Notes: a model not told the origin generated them from the sequence alone. A stretch of 64,000 nt of DNA from Blastopirellula sediminis (GCF_020966755.1 NZ_JAJKFT010000010.1:3064720-3128719), one strand, 5' to 3'; shown: positions 17,390 through 26,234, counted from the stretch's first letter. Numbers and translations are program-made.

Positions 17390-18105
17390 CCTTGTTTCCG
17401 TCGATCGGCCTATGACTTCTTCTCTTTGAATTGTAGGGGGCGGTGGATGTCGGCCGTTAGAATGATCAGGGAAAATTGTTGCCTAATCCTCTGCCGGGCG
17501 ATCGTGCAGAGGCCCGCAGCGCAAGCGAGGGAACGCGGCCGGACGAAGAATAGAACACGGAAGCCACGGATAAATCACGGTAAGAACACGGCAAGAATAG
17601 TAGCCCGAAGCGCGAGCGAGGGAAATGCGTCCGCAAGTATTCGTAGGTAGCATGCAGCGTTGTCCGAGTAGGGTGCGTCTGGACGCACCACGAACCTGCC
17701 GCATCGCCAATTTCGCACCTCGCGTGGCAACGCAACTCTGCAGCGCAGGGTGGCCCAGCCAGTTCCAAAGAACTGGCTGTGTTGCGCAGCAACAAGATGC
17801 AGCGCCATCCGCTTGCAAAAACTCGCACGTTCATCAACCTCCAACCGCATGACGCGGCATCTTGTCGCTAAAGCGACCCAACCAGTCGTCACCGACTGGT
17901 CGGGCCACCCACCCTACCCGGACCATAAATCTCGCTTGCAAAACACACTGGCGTTTTGTATACTGCACCCCTCAAGATGCGGGCGTCTGATCAACCGCCC
18001 AGCGTCCCTTTTCTCTCCGCCTCGAGATCGGACCGAGGCCTCTTTTTTCCAAAGCGCGAAAACGTCGCCGGGATGGCTGCGCGCGCTTACTTGAGGAAAA
18101 CGCAA
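17390..18105. repeat. Repeat-rich intergenic region with family B copies and a large nested palindrome
   Basis: 716 bases without a supported gene. Family B modules lie at about 17510-17540 and 17602-17630. A hairpin GTGCGTC-TG-GACGCAC lies near 17671. A nested palindrome spans 17747-17915: outer arms AGGGTGGCCC / GGGCCACCCACCCT, inner pairs CCAGTT..AACTGG and ACAAGATGC / GCATCTTGT. The last ~130 bases are the leader of the ATPase gene and could hold its promoter. Confidence 0.75.
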
Positions 18106-19785
18106 ATGCGAAAGGCCCGAATCCGGCGCCTCGGCGCGCTGCTGCGCGCGAAGCAAAAGAAGAAGAACAATCAGGCCAACAACACCGCGGCACACGAAGA
18201 ACTCGTCGAAGCGCAGTGGCTTGCCTGCATGATGACGTATCCCGAACGCCTCAGCGAAGAGGCGCTCCCGCTCCAGGTTTTCCGCGTCCCATGTCATCGC
18301 GACATCTACTCGGCCCTCCTCACGCTGCACATCACTGGCGACACCGATCAAGATTCGCAGCAACTGCTCGGCGACCTCCTCACCTACGGCTACGACAAAC
18401 TTACCGCGTCAGCGCTGATTCAAGCGGTAATGCATTCCGGCGCTCAAATCGCCAGCATCTCCGACTACGCGGCGGAATTGCGAAAACGCCTAACGCCCGA
18501 ACCGGTCGAATTGCCGCCGGATAGTGAAATCGTCCGCCTCGAACTCGGCAGCGGGAGTTCGTTTCGAACGCTGACCACGGAAGAACTCTTCGCCGAACAA
18601 AAGCCGCGCGAGTGGCTGCTCTCCAACTTCCTTACCCGCAACGAACCGGCGGTGATCGTCGGTCCCAGCAAAACCTTAAAAAGTTCGCTCGCGGTCGATC
18701 TGTGCGCAGCACTGGCGAGCGGCGGCAAATTCCTCGGCCAATTCGCGGCTGAAAAACCAGTGCGAGTCGGCTTCGCCGGCAGCAGCCAGCAACAGCAAAC
18801 GCTGACTGATCTTACGCAGCGTTGGGGTGAAGCTCGTAAGTCGGCGCCGGCCACGGAAAACCTGATGTGGTTACTGACAACCGACGATCCGGCTGATCCT
18901 GAGACCCTGGGAAAACTTCGCGACTGGATCACGAAGCACGAGTTGGAAGTGGTGGTGATCGATGCGATCCGTTTGAGTTCGACTGGTAAACGCAAACAAG
19001 CCGAGGCGCTGCAAACGCTCGCACAGTGTTGCCTCGACAACGGAGCCACGCCGATTCTCTGCGTGCAAACGCGGAAAGAAATGAAGCCCGGCAAACTCGA
19101 CGCTGCGATTCTCGCCGGCAATCTCGACTTCGCCCAGCAGTGGTTATTGGTGAATCGCCGCCAAGTTTATGCGCCGGGGAGCGGAGAACATCGACTCTGG
19201 CTAACGCTCGGCGGCTACGCCGGCCAAGGTGGCGAATGGGGCGTCGATGTCGACGAAGGGAGACTAACCGGCGTAGGGCAGGCCGTGCCTGCCGAAATGA
19301 AAACGGACGCAAGCAGAGCGGCAGGCACGGCCTGCCCTACGACCCCAACCGGGCGACGTTGGAACACGATCGTGCACGAGGCGGAGGCGTTACAAGACGA
19401 AGCGGAACGTCTGAAAGACGCCGCGCTCGATCAACGGATGCGTTCGCGAATTCGCCTGGCGATGACCGACCTGGGCGAGGCGCACGCGACGAAGCTGCGC
19501 GTCCGCGAAAACTGCGGCATGAACGGCACGAAGTTCGTCCGGGCATGGGATCGGATGGTTGCGGCGGGGGAGATTGAAAAGATCGTCAACGAGAAACAGT
19601 TCTATTATCCGCGGTATCGATTGATCACGCCGTCCGTCAAAGAAAAAAAGGACGCGGCCGAGTCCACTCCAACGATCGAAAAAAATCGCACTCGCGGTCC
19701 AGGCGATCCGAAATCCTCAACCGACGCTCTTAAAAATGCCCCAACGGGGCGATCTAAAAGGAAACGATCCATTCGCGTCGCGTAA
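18106..19785 (+). CDS. DnaB-N-like / RepA-like ATPase fusion protein
   Basis: 559 residues from the ATG at 18106, preceded by GAGGA (8-base spacing); the frame is open upstream. Residues about 30-130 resemble the N-terminal domain of replicative helicase DnaB (EAQWLACMMTYPERL, FRVPCHRDIYSALLTL, ISDYAAELRKRL). Residues about 160-370 resemble the RecA-fold ATPase of RepA-type helicases, with an atypical P-loop GPSKTLKSSLA and Walker B LEVVVIDAIRL. The C-terminal part (about 425-505) may be a winged helix, followed by a basic tail. A 68-base palindromic repeat is embedded near residues 390-412. It may derive from a plasmid or integrated replication module; no other element genes accompany it. 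Confidence 0.65.
   Translation: MRKARIRRLGALLRAKQKKKNNQANNTAAHEELVEAQWLACMMTYPERLSEEALPLQVFRVPCHRDIYSALLTLHITGDTDQDSQQLLGDLLTYGYDKLTASALIQAVMHSGAQIASISDYAAELRKRLTPEPVELPPDSEIVRLELGSGSSFRTLTTEELFAEQKPREWLLSNFLTRNEPAVIVGPSKTLKSSLAVDLCAALASGGKFLGQFAAEKPVRVGFAGSSQQQQTLTDLTQRWGEARKSAPATENLMWLLTTDDPADPETLGKLRDWITKHELEVVVIDAIRLSSTGKRKQAEALQTLAQCCLDNGATPILCVQTRKEMKPGKLDAAILAGNLDFAQQWLLVNRRQVYAPGSGEHRLWLTLGGYAGQGGEWGVDVDEGRLTGVGQAVPAEMKTDASRAAGTACPTTPTGRRWNTIVHEAEALQDEAERLKDAALDQRMRSRIRLAMTDLGEAHATKLRVRENCGMNGTKFVRAWDRMVAAGEIEKIVNEKQFYYPRYRLITPSVKEKKDAAESTPTIEKNRTRGPGDPKSSTDALKNAPTGRSKRKRSIRVA
19273..19340. repeat. Perfect palindromic repeat inside the ATPase gene
   Basis: 22-base arms at 19273-19294 (GTAGGGCAGGCCGTGCCTGC...) and 19319-19340 are exact inverted copies around a 24-base loop. 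The sequence is translated in frame as a Gly/Ala/Pro/Thr-rich linker between the ATPase core and the winged-helix part. It looks like a dispersed intergenic repeat that landed in a tolerant linker. Confidence 0.9.
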
Positions 19786-20319
19786 AAAATTCGTCGTCGC
19801 GGTCCAGTCGGTGGGTTTTGACCGAACGCCGGCGCCCGGTTAGCGCGCCCCTTTGGGGCTTCGCGATAGATGGGCGACGGTGACCCAGGGCTGCGTCGCC
19901 GTTGGCGACTGACCCTGGGCTAGATTAGTTCGCCCCGTTGGGGCGGATGGAAGAGTGCGCGCTGTTTGGCAATTTGGAATTATTGCGCTTCGACATTCGT
20001 CATTCACTTGCGGCCGCATTCCCTTGCTGGCGCTGCGGGCTAGTGTTTTGCTTCTCGGCCGCTTTTCTACTTGCCGTGTTCTCCGTCGCCTTGCCGTGGC
20101 TTCCGTGTTCTATTCTTCTCTTCTTTGGCCGGCCGCTTTCCCTCGGCTTGCGCCTCGGGTTAGTGTTTGGCGGGCTTTTGCTGCCGGCTACCAGAGAAGG
20201 GGGGCTGATCGCAAGTTGCGACGATTTGTACTACGATAAGGGGATGTTCTGCGGCGCCGGTTGGCGGCCGCAAACCGGCTCCTTCCCCAATCTCCTCCCT
20301 CCGAACCCTCTGGCCGAAA
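19786..20319. repeat. Repeat-rich intergenic region (family G hairpins, inverted B and C modules)
   Basis: 534 bases. GCCCCAACGGGGC lies at the end of the upstream gene (about 19738-19752) and GCCCCTTTGGGGC near 19848-19861. A paired block ACCCAGGGCT..TCGCC-GTT-GGCGA..CCCTGGGCT covers about 19881-19921, and CGCCCCGTTGGGGCG about 19931-19945. Then follow inverted family C and B fragments (TTCGACATTCGTCATTC at about 19988, CCCTTGCTGGCGCTGCGGGC at about 20021, CCCTCGGCTTGCGCCTCGGG at about 20139). No gene is supported. Confidence 0.75.
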
Positions 20320-22290
20320 ATGATGCGCCGCTTCTGGTCCGTCTGTCTACTGTTTTCGTTGGCAGCCTTGAGCCTGGCTCAAGATGCGATTCCGCCGATC
20401 ACGCGCGTGTTGCCCCCGCCGGGGATCGAAATCGACGCCAAGGCGAAAGAAGAGCTGACCAGCCGACTCGATGCGCTGCAGCAGAAGCTGGCGACCATTC
20501 AGAACAACCCGCTCGCGGTCGACGCCGAGGTGTACCTGAAAGCGGTTTCGCTCGCCCTGCGGAACGGCGAGTTCTACAAGCCGAAGGATGTCGACGTCGC
20601 TCGCGCGGCGCTCGACAAGGCGGAGAAGCGGATTGAGCAGATCGAAGCGGGCAAAGCCGATTGGCCGACCGCCGACGGGTTGCTCGTTCGCGGCTATCGT
20701 AGCGCGATTGACGATTCGGCTCAGCCGTATGGACTGCACGTTCCGGCCGGGCTCGATCTGTCGAAGCCGGTTCCGCTCTACGTTTGGCTGCATGGTCGCG
20801 GCGACAAAGAGACCGACCTTTACTTCATCGCCAATCGGGAGAAGAGCAAAGGGTACGTCGCTCCGGACGACGCGATCACGGTTCATCCGTTTGGTCGGCA
20901 GTGCATCGGGTTCAAGTCGGCCGGCGAAATCGACGTGCTCGATGTGATTGAAGATGTGAAACAGCGGTACTCGATTGATCCAGATCGCATTGTCCTGATG
21001 GGCTTTTCGATGGGTGGCGCCGGCGCCTGGCATGTGGGCGCTCATTACGCCGATCACTGGGTGGCGATCAGCCCTGGGGCTGGTTTTGCTGAGACCGCTC
21101 GTTATCAAAACCTGAAGCCGGAAAACTATCCGCCGGCCTACGTGCAAAAGTTGTGGGGCTGCTATGACGTGCCTGACTATGTGCGCAACTTGTTTAATCA
21201 GCCGGTGATCGCCTACAGCGGCGAGATCGACAAGCAGATCCAAGCGGCCCGCGTGATGGAAGAAGCGTACGCCGCCGAAGGTCGCACGTTGCCGCATTTG
21301 ATCGGCCCCCAAACCGCACACAAGTACGAACCGGAAACGCTGAAGACGTTGCTCGCCAAGATCAAAGAATTCCGCGACGCCGGCTTGAATCGGACGCCGA
21401 CCGAAGTTTCGCTCCAGACCCGCACGCTCCGCTATCCGCGGATGCATTGGGTCGAAGCGCTCCGGTTAGACGAGCATTGGCAAGACTCGCGGATCGACGC
21501 GAAGGTTGCGTGGCCCGATTCGGTGACGATCACGACCAAAAATGTCGCGGCGCTGGCGCTCCACCTGCAGAAGATTCCGGCCGGCTTCGTCGTCGATATC
21601 GATGGTGAGAAGCTGACCGTCGAAACGGCGCCGACTGAAGACGCGCCGCTGACGCTGGTGAAGAAGGCAGGGAAGTGGTCGATTGGACCGGTCGCCGCCG
21701 ATCCGAGCAAGCTGGCGAAACAGCCGGGGCTGCAAGGACCGATCGACGACGTCTTCCTGGAACCGTTCTTGGTGGTGGTGCCGCGGGAGAAGTCGAAGAA
21801 CGCTCAGCTGCAGAAATGGCTGGAGTTTGAGATCGCCCACTTCGACGATCGCTGGCAGGCCCTCTTCCGCGGCAAGCCCCGCTGGAAGTACGACGATCAG
21901 GTCACTCCGGCCGACGTCGCCAAGTATCACATTATCGCGTGGGGAACTCCGGAAACGAATCGCGTGATCCGGGAGTCGCTGGCGAAGACGCCGCTCGCTT
22001 GGAACGCCGAGGGGGTGGAGATCGCAGGCCAGAAATTCTCGGCCGAGACCCATGTGCCGCTGATGATTTATCCCAACCCCCAGAACCCGCGGAAGTACCT
22101 GGTGCTGAACAGCGGTCCGACCTTCCGTGAGCAGGATGATAGCAGCAATTCGCGGCAAAACCCGCAGCTGCCCGACTGGGCGGTGATTGATATCACGACT
22201 CCCCCGAATGGCCTTTCGCCGGGGAAAGTGGTGGTCGCCGACTTCTTCGACGAAGCATGGCGAGCCAAGCCGGCCAAGTCCGCAAAGTAG
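20320..22290 (+). CDS. Secreted alpha/beta hydrolase, prolyl-oligopeptidase type
   Basis: 656 residues with a signal peptide (MMRRFWSVCLLFSLAALSLA, cleaved before QDA). An N-terminal helical region (about 35-110) precedes an alpha/beta-hydrolase domain with the nucleophile elbow GFSMGGAG (Ser near residue 229), an oxyanion-type WLHGRGDKET, and a candidate catalytic His in PQTAHKYEPE (near 333). The C-terminal ~300 residues form a beta-rich domain ending in a family-typical GPTFRE and DWAVIDIT. Likely an exported esterase or peptidase; substrate unknown. Confidence 0.85.
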   Translation: MMRRFWSVCLLFSLAALSLAQDAIPPITRVLPPPGIEIDAKAKEELTSRLDALQQKLATIQNNPLAVDAEVYLKAVSLALRNGEFYKPKDVDVARAALDKAEKRIEQIEAGKADWPTADGLLVRGYRSAIDDSAQPYGLHVPAGLDLSKPVPLYVWLHGRGDKETDLYFIANREKSKGYVAPDDAITVHPFGRQCIGFKSAGEIDVLDVIEDVKQRYSIDPDRIVLMGFSMGGAGAWHVGAHYADHWVAISPGAGFAETARYQNLKPENYPPAYVQKLWGCYDVPDYVRNLFNQPVIAYSGEIDKQIQAARVMEEAYAAEGRTLPHLIGPQTAHKYEPETLKTLLAKIKEFRDAGLNRTPTEVSLQTRTLRYPRMHWVEALRLDEHWQDSRIDAKVAWPDSVTITTKNVAALALHLQKIPAGFVVDIDGEKLTVETAPTEDAPLTLVKKAGKWSIGPVAADPSKLAKQPGLQGPIDDVFLEPFLVVVPREKSKNAQLQKWLEFEIAHFDDRWQALFRGKPRWKYDDQVTPADVAKYHIIAWGTPETNRVIRESLAKTPLAWNAEGVEIAGQKFSAETHVPLMIYPNPQNPRKYLVLNSGPTFREQDDSSNSRQNPQLPDWAVIDITTPPNGLSPGKVVVADFFDEAWRAKPAKSAK

Positions 22291-22301
22291 GGGTCGGATC
22301 A

Positions 22302-22331
22302 GAAAGGGTCGATGATCGCATTGACCCTTTC
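22302..22331 (+). terminator. Possible terminator hairpin after the hydrolase gene
   Basis: AAAGGGTC / GACCCTTT stem with a 12-base loop, 12 bases after the stop, followed by CGCCGTTTCG. The T-run is poor, so termination could be Rho-dependent or weak. Confidence 0.4.
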
Positions 22332-22556
22332 GCCGTTTCGCAGGTAAACTCCCGTCTCTTGATTTCCCGCTGGCGCGAGAGCGCAACGGAGGAGTGGGAA
22401 ATCGCGACAAGCCGGCGCTACGGCGAGTCGCGAGGGCGTGAATGCGCTTGGTCATTGGACGACCTGGACTGCGCTCTTTTCGTCGGGAACTACGAGCCAA
22501 CTTGGGGCTGCGAGCGAATTGCGTTCGCCTTTGGTTGTGCGGAAGAGCGGAGAGCT

Positions 22557-23252
22557 GTGAAAGTAATTTTGAACTGGATCGTCGCCCACCTGGCGGCGCT
22601 CGCCGTGCTGCTGCTGCGATTGACCTGCAAGGTTCGCTTGCACGACGATCCACGTCCCGCGCTTCGCGCCGACGGGGTTCCTTACGTCTACTCGGTTCTG
22701 CACGCGCATCAGGTCGCTGCGGCGATGGGAAGCGAACCAGGGACCGCGGCGATGGTCTCGCAATCGCTCGACGGACAGTTGATCGTGCCGACGCTCCAAG
22801 TGATGGGAGTCACCCCGATCCGTGGATCAAACCGAACCCGCGGTCAGGCCAAAGGGGGCCGCGAGGCGCTGGAAGGGTTGATCGAACATGTCGCCGGCGG
22901 CAAACCGGCTTACCTGGCGGTCGATGGACCGCGAGGACCACGCAATCGCGTTCACAAGGGAGTCGCCGCGCTGTCGCAAAAGACCGGCGCCGCCGTGATC
23001 AACCTGGTAGCGGTGCCGCAACGACGCTGGATCCTGGCGAAGACCTGGGATCGATTGCAGATTCCGAAACCGTTCTGTCGCGTCGACGGCTACTTCGCCG
23101 AGCCGGTCTATCCGATCGTCGGCGAATCGCTGGAAGAATATCGCCGCCGCATCGAAGCTTCGCTGAATGCTCTCGAGCTGTTGCACGATCCGGTCGAAGC
23201 GCCGGAGCCGGTCGCTTTGCCGGAAGTTGCCGGCGACGAAGTCGCGGCATAA
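22557..23252 (+). CDS. Lysophospholipid acyltransferase family protein (DUF374)
   Basis: 231 residues from the GTG at 22557 with GGAGAG just upstream. A hydrophobic N-terminal helix (residues 3-20) is followed by the DUF374 acyltransferase pattern: LHAHQVAAA in place of HxxxxD, SQSLDGQLI, MGVTPIRGSNRTRGQ, VDGPRGPRNRVHKGV and a TGAAVINLVAV strand. Related proteins are thought to acylate lipid A or other lipid precursors at the inner membrane; the exact lipid is unknown. Its stop lies in the terminator of the converging downstream gene. Confidence 0.85.
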   Translation: MKVILNWIVAHLAALAVLLLRLTCKVRLHDDPRPALRADGVPYVYSVLHAHQVAAAMGSEPGTAAMVSQSLDGQLIVPTLQVMGVTPIRGSNRTRGQAKGGREALEGLIEHVAGGKPAYLAVDGPRGPRNRVHKGVAALSQKTGAAVINLVAVPQRRWILAKTWDRLQIPKPFCRVDGYFAEPVYPIVGESLEEYRRRIEASLNALELLHDPVEAPEPVALPEVAGDEVAA

Positions 23253-23283
23253 AAAAACGCCGACGATGGTGAGTCGTCGGCGT
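23251..23283 (-). terminator. Intrinsic terminator of the minus-strand DUF1080 gene
   Basis: ACGCCGACGA / TCGTCGGCGT stem with a 7-base loop. On the minus strand it is followed by seven T, which overlap the stop codon of the converging acyltransferase gene. Confidence 0.9.
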
Positions 23284-23315
23284 CATTGATAATTCGCAAG
23301 TAAGGCCTGGCGGCG

Positions 23316-24305
23316 TTACTTCTTGATCAGCCAGATGTTCTTGTAAACGACCGGGTTGCCGTGGCCTTGCAGGTACAACGCAGCCGGCTTGTTGGCTTCC
23401 TGTTCGCGACCCGGCGTGTGCATCGGCAGTTCGAGATCGTCATGAATGACGACGCCGTTGTGCTTGACGGTGACGCGAGCGTTCTTCGTCTTCTCGCCCG
23501 CTTCGTTGTACTTGGCGGCGGTGAAGTCGATGTCATAGGTTTGCCAGGTCAGCGGCGGGTAGCACATGTTGACGATCGGCTTCGAGACCTTGTAGATGCC
23601 GCCGCATTCGTTGTCGGCGCCGTCGAGGCCAAACGAGTCGAGAACCTGCACTTCGTAGCGACCTTGAACGTAGACGCCGCTGTTGCCGCGAGCCTGGCCG
23701 CGAGCGAATGGCTTGAACGGCGGCAGGAACTCGATGTGCAGCGAGTGATCGCCCAACTTTTCCTTGGTGTAGGTGTCGGCCAGCAGGAGGTTGTCTTGAA
23801 CGATCTTGCCGTTTTCAAAGGCGTCGGCGTTCGAGCCGTCGAACAGCACGATCGCGCCGGTCGGCGGCTTGGCGCCCAAGGTCGGGCTCTTGCGCTCCGT
23901 CTTCTTCAGCGTGCCGATCTTGTCGCCGTCGGTCGTATAGGCGGTGATCACGCCATCGGCGATGGTGACCTTGCCGTGGTCTCCGTCCATCGAGACGACG
24001 CCATCTTTGAGTTTGCCTTTGGCTTTGTGCATTTCCATGCCGCGCGACCAACCTTCGCCCGGCAGTCCGCCCGGATAGCCGACTCCTTCGAACTCGCCGT
24101 CACCCAGCGCAATGACCTGGGCGCCAAACGGGACTTCGTTGCCGTCGACGATCAGCTTGCCGACGTATTCGCCTTGGATTTCGTAGTCGACGCCGGCTTC
24201 TTTGGGATTGGTAAAGGTCGGGGAATCATCGGCGGCACGAGCGAGGCCGACGGTCGCCAGCGAGAGAAGGCCGGCCAGCGCAATGCGAGTGAGGTCCAAT
24301 TTCAT
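23316..24305 (-). CDS. Secreted DUF1080 (3-keto-disaccharide hydrolase-like) protein
   Basis: 329 residues from the ATG at 24305, with a signal peptide (LTRIALAGLLSLATVGLARA, cleaved before ADD). Residues about 25-130 form a beta-rich N-terminal domain with GVGYPGGLPGEGW. Residues about 140-329 are the concanavalin-like DUF1080 domain (AIVLFDGSNADAF, HIEFLPPF, GNSGVYVQGRYEVQVLDSFG, YPPLTWQTYDIDF, LYLQGHGNPVVYKNIW). The family includes 3-keto-glycoside hydrolases and is greatly expanded in planctomycetes. Activity on a specific sugar is not shown. Confidence 0.9.
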   Translation of the reverse strand: MKLDLTRIALAGLLSLATVGLARAADDSPTFTNPKEAGVDYEIQGEYVGKLIVDGNEVPFGAQVIALGDGEFEGVGYPGGLPGEGWSRGMEMHKAKGKLKDGVVSMDGDHGKVTIADGVITAYTTDGDKIGTLKKTERKSPTLGAKPPTGAIVLFDGSNADAFENGKIVQDNLLLADTYTKEKLGDHSLHIEFLPPFKPFARGQARGNSGVYVQGRYEVQVLDSFGLDGADNECGGIYKVSKPIVNMCYPPLTWQTYDIDFTAAKYNEAGEKTKNARVTVKHNGVVIHDDLELPMHTPGREQEANKPAALYLQGHGNPVVYKNIWLIKK

Positions 24306-24420
24306 GGGGTGGTCTCTGGGGTGGGCAGGTGAAAACAAGGGAAAAAACGGGAACAGAACTGCCTATTGTGCCTTGCCCAATAAAGCGACGCAACCAAACC
24401 GATTACGGCGTCTGGCGAAA

Positions 24421-24912
24421 TTACCCCGCCTTTTTGGCCGCTTTCGCCAAGTCCCGAATCCGCTGCACCATGTTATAGAAGCCGTTGGCCCGCGACGGAG
24501 TGATCGTCTGGGCCAAGCCGATCTGCTCGAAGAGCGCTTCCAGGTCGAAGGAGAGGATCTCTTCCGGCGTTTGATAGGAGAGGAGCATTGCTAGGAGCGC
24601 AGCCAGGCCTTTGACGATCTGGGCGTCGCTATCTGCCAGAAAATAGAGCTGCTTGCCGTCGGCGGTTGCCTGCGGAACGAGCCAGACCTGGCTTTGGCAC
24701 CCTTGGACGCGATAGGCCTCGACCTTGTAGGCGTCATCGAGCGGAGGCATCTGCCGACCGAGTTCGATCAGATATTGAAAACGATCCATAGGATCGTCAT
24801 AAAACTCAAACTCATCGATGAGTTCGGCGGCTGTCAGTCTAGGAATATCGCTCACGCGTGCCTGTTTCTCCCACAAGAACGGATCGGGTGCTTTCATCAT
24901 GAGCAGTTGCAT
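24421..24912 (-). CDS. sufE: SufE family sulfur-transfer protein
   Basis: 163 residues, typical for SufE with a short extra N-terminus. The persulfide-accepting Cys is in YRVQGCQSQVWL (residue about 73). DRFQYLIELGRQMPPL at the start and RANGFYNMVQRIRDLA at the end match the family. It takes sulfur from the SufS desulfurase for Fe-S cluster assembly. No other suf genes are present nearby. Two near-by ATGs at the start leave a few residues uncertain. Confidence 0.92.
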   Translation of the reverse strand: MQLLMMKAPDPFLWEKQARVSDIPRLTAAELIDEFEFYDDPMDRFQYLIELGRQMPPLDDAYKVEAYRVQGCQSQVWLVPQATADGKQLYFLADSDAQIVKGLAALLAMLLSYQTPEEILSFDLEALFEQIGLAQTITPSRANGFYNMVQRIRDLAKAAKKAG

Positions 24913-25022
24913 TCATTTTAGGCAACTGGCCTAGTGGAAATTCCGGGATCTTTCTAACGCTAGGCTGAAATTTTACGGCAAAACATCAGCGTTTCGTACA
25001 ATTGCGGCATGTTTTTTCGTTT

Positions 25023-25038
25023 TGGCACGCTGAATGCA
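25023..25038 (+). promoter_or_regulatory. Candidate sigma-54 promoter P1
   Basis: TGGCACG-N4-ATGCA matches the sigma-54 -24/-12 consensus (TGGCACG-N4-TTGCA) with one mismatch and the required 12-base GG-to-GC spacing. Predicted start of transcription is near 25049. No annotated gene follows before a terminator at 25359-25365. Confidence 0.65.
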
Positions 25039-25048
25039 ATTACGCTTA

Positions 25049-25365
25049 GCCATCAAAGGAGCGTCGAAGTTTATTCGGTGAATCAAGGATGACCAGGATG
25101 GTCAAAGATTTACCGCGGCGACAGATTCGACCCAACTTTGTAGATGCGTGGTCCATTTCTCAATTCACTCGGCAGGATGCAGGAGTGAGCCGGGAACTGG
25201 CCAACGCCTCGCTCTCTTGTAGAAGAGAGTCCTAACTCGACCAACTACGAGGCAAGACCTCGTTTACCCAAAGCATGATGGGGTGTTGTTCCTGACGACG
25301 GGGCTGTTGGGAACGGCGGTCGAGGCTGAGGAGATTTCGGTCTCTTTGGCCTCGGCCGTTTTTTT
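25049..25365 (+). ncRNA. Candidate structured RNA or short-peptide transcript upstream of glnB
   Basis: It lies between candidate promoter P1 and an intrinsic terminator. Local stems are visible: CTCTCT-tgtaga-AGAGAG (25212-25229), CTCG..CGAG (25237-25252), GAGG-caaga-CCTC (25250-25262) and GTTCC..GGGAAC (about 25288-25314). A 45-codon frame at 25098-25235 (starting MVKDLPRRQIRP) has AAGGA 8 bases before its ATG and could be a small protein. I do not recognise a known RNA family (not tmRNA, SRP RNA or RNase P by their conserved cores). Confidence 0.45.
25316..25365 (+). terminator. Intrinsic terminator of the candidate RNA
   Basis: CGAGGC (25321-25326) pairs with GCCTCG (25349-25354), with GAGA/TCTC inside and seven T at 25359-25365. 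An upstream GCCTCG at 25206-25211 could compete for the same left arm. Confidence 0.75.
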
Positions 25366-25366
25366 A

Positions 25367-25383
25367 TGCGCCACTATGGCGCA
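25367..25383. promoter_or_regulatory. NtrC-like activator-binding palindrome
   Basis: TGCGCCACTATGGCGCA is a perfect 17-base dyad (7-3-7) with the same layout as classical NtrC sites (TGCACCA-N3-TGGTGCA). It lies about 155 bases upstream of promoter P2, a normal enhancer distance. Confidence 0.55.
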
Positions 25384-25537
25384 AGTCTTTTTCATTTCTG
25401 TGCATGCATTTCGCGCGTGTTGCGCCCATTTCTGCTGATTTCACCGGCAATCTTTGTACTATTCGGGATAGCAATGTTATTCGTAACTTCCTTTGAATTA
25501 AGGGGTTGCACGCTGCTATCAGCCTCTTTGCCCCATT

Positions 25538-25553
25538 TGGCATAATGATTGCA
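25538..25553 (+). promoter_or_regulatory. Sigma-54 promoter P2 upstream of glnB
   Basis: TGGCATAATGATTGCA fits TGGCAYR-N4-TTGCA exactly, with 12 bases from GG to GC. Predicted start near 25563 gives a ~200-base leader containing three hairpins (GACCGG-tt-tCCGGTC near 25590, TCTGCC..GGCAGA at about 25630-25664, GGGCG..CGCCC near 25706-25728). Confidence 0.75.
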
Positions 25554-25686
25554 TTCCGTGGGGCAAGACGCTTAAATTTTTACGGCGGACCGGTTTCCGG
25601 TCTGCGCTGGCCTTCCAGCAGTCTCTCTCGTCTGCCTAATTCAAATGAGTTTTGGAGGCAGATGACCGTTGGGGCTGGTTAAGTGA

Positions 25687-26103
<417 letters not shown>

Positions 26104-26201
26104 GTCGAATCGAATCGCGGATCGCTCGATCCAACCGGGTAAGCGCGTCTCGCACGTCGATTGCTCGGGAATCACCGCTCGCGATTGCAAGTCCTCCAGA
26201 A

Positions 26202-26234
26202 AACCGCTTTGGCCGATACCAAAGCGGTTTTTTT
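26202..26234 (+). terminator. Intrinsic terminator after glnB
   Basis: AACCGCTTTGG / CCAAAGCGGTT stem with a 6-base loop followed by a run of T. Confidence 0.92.
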
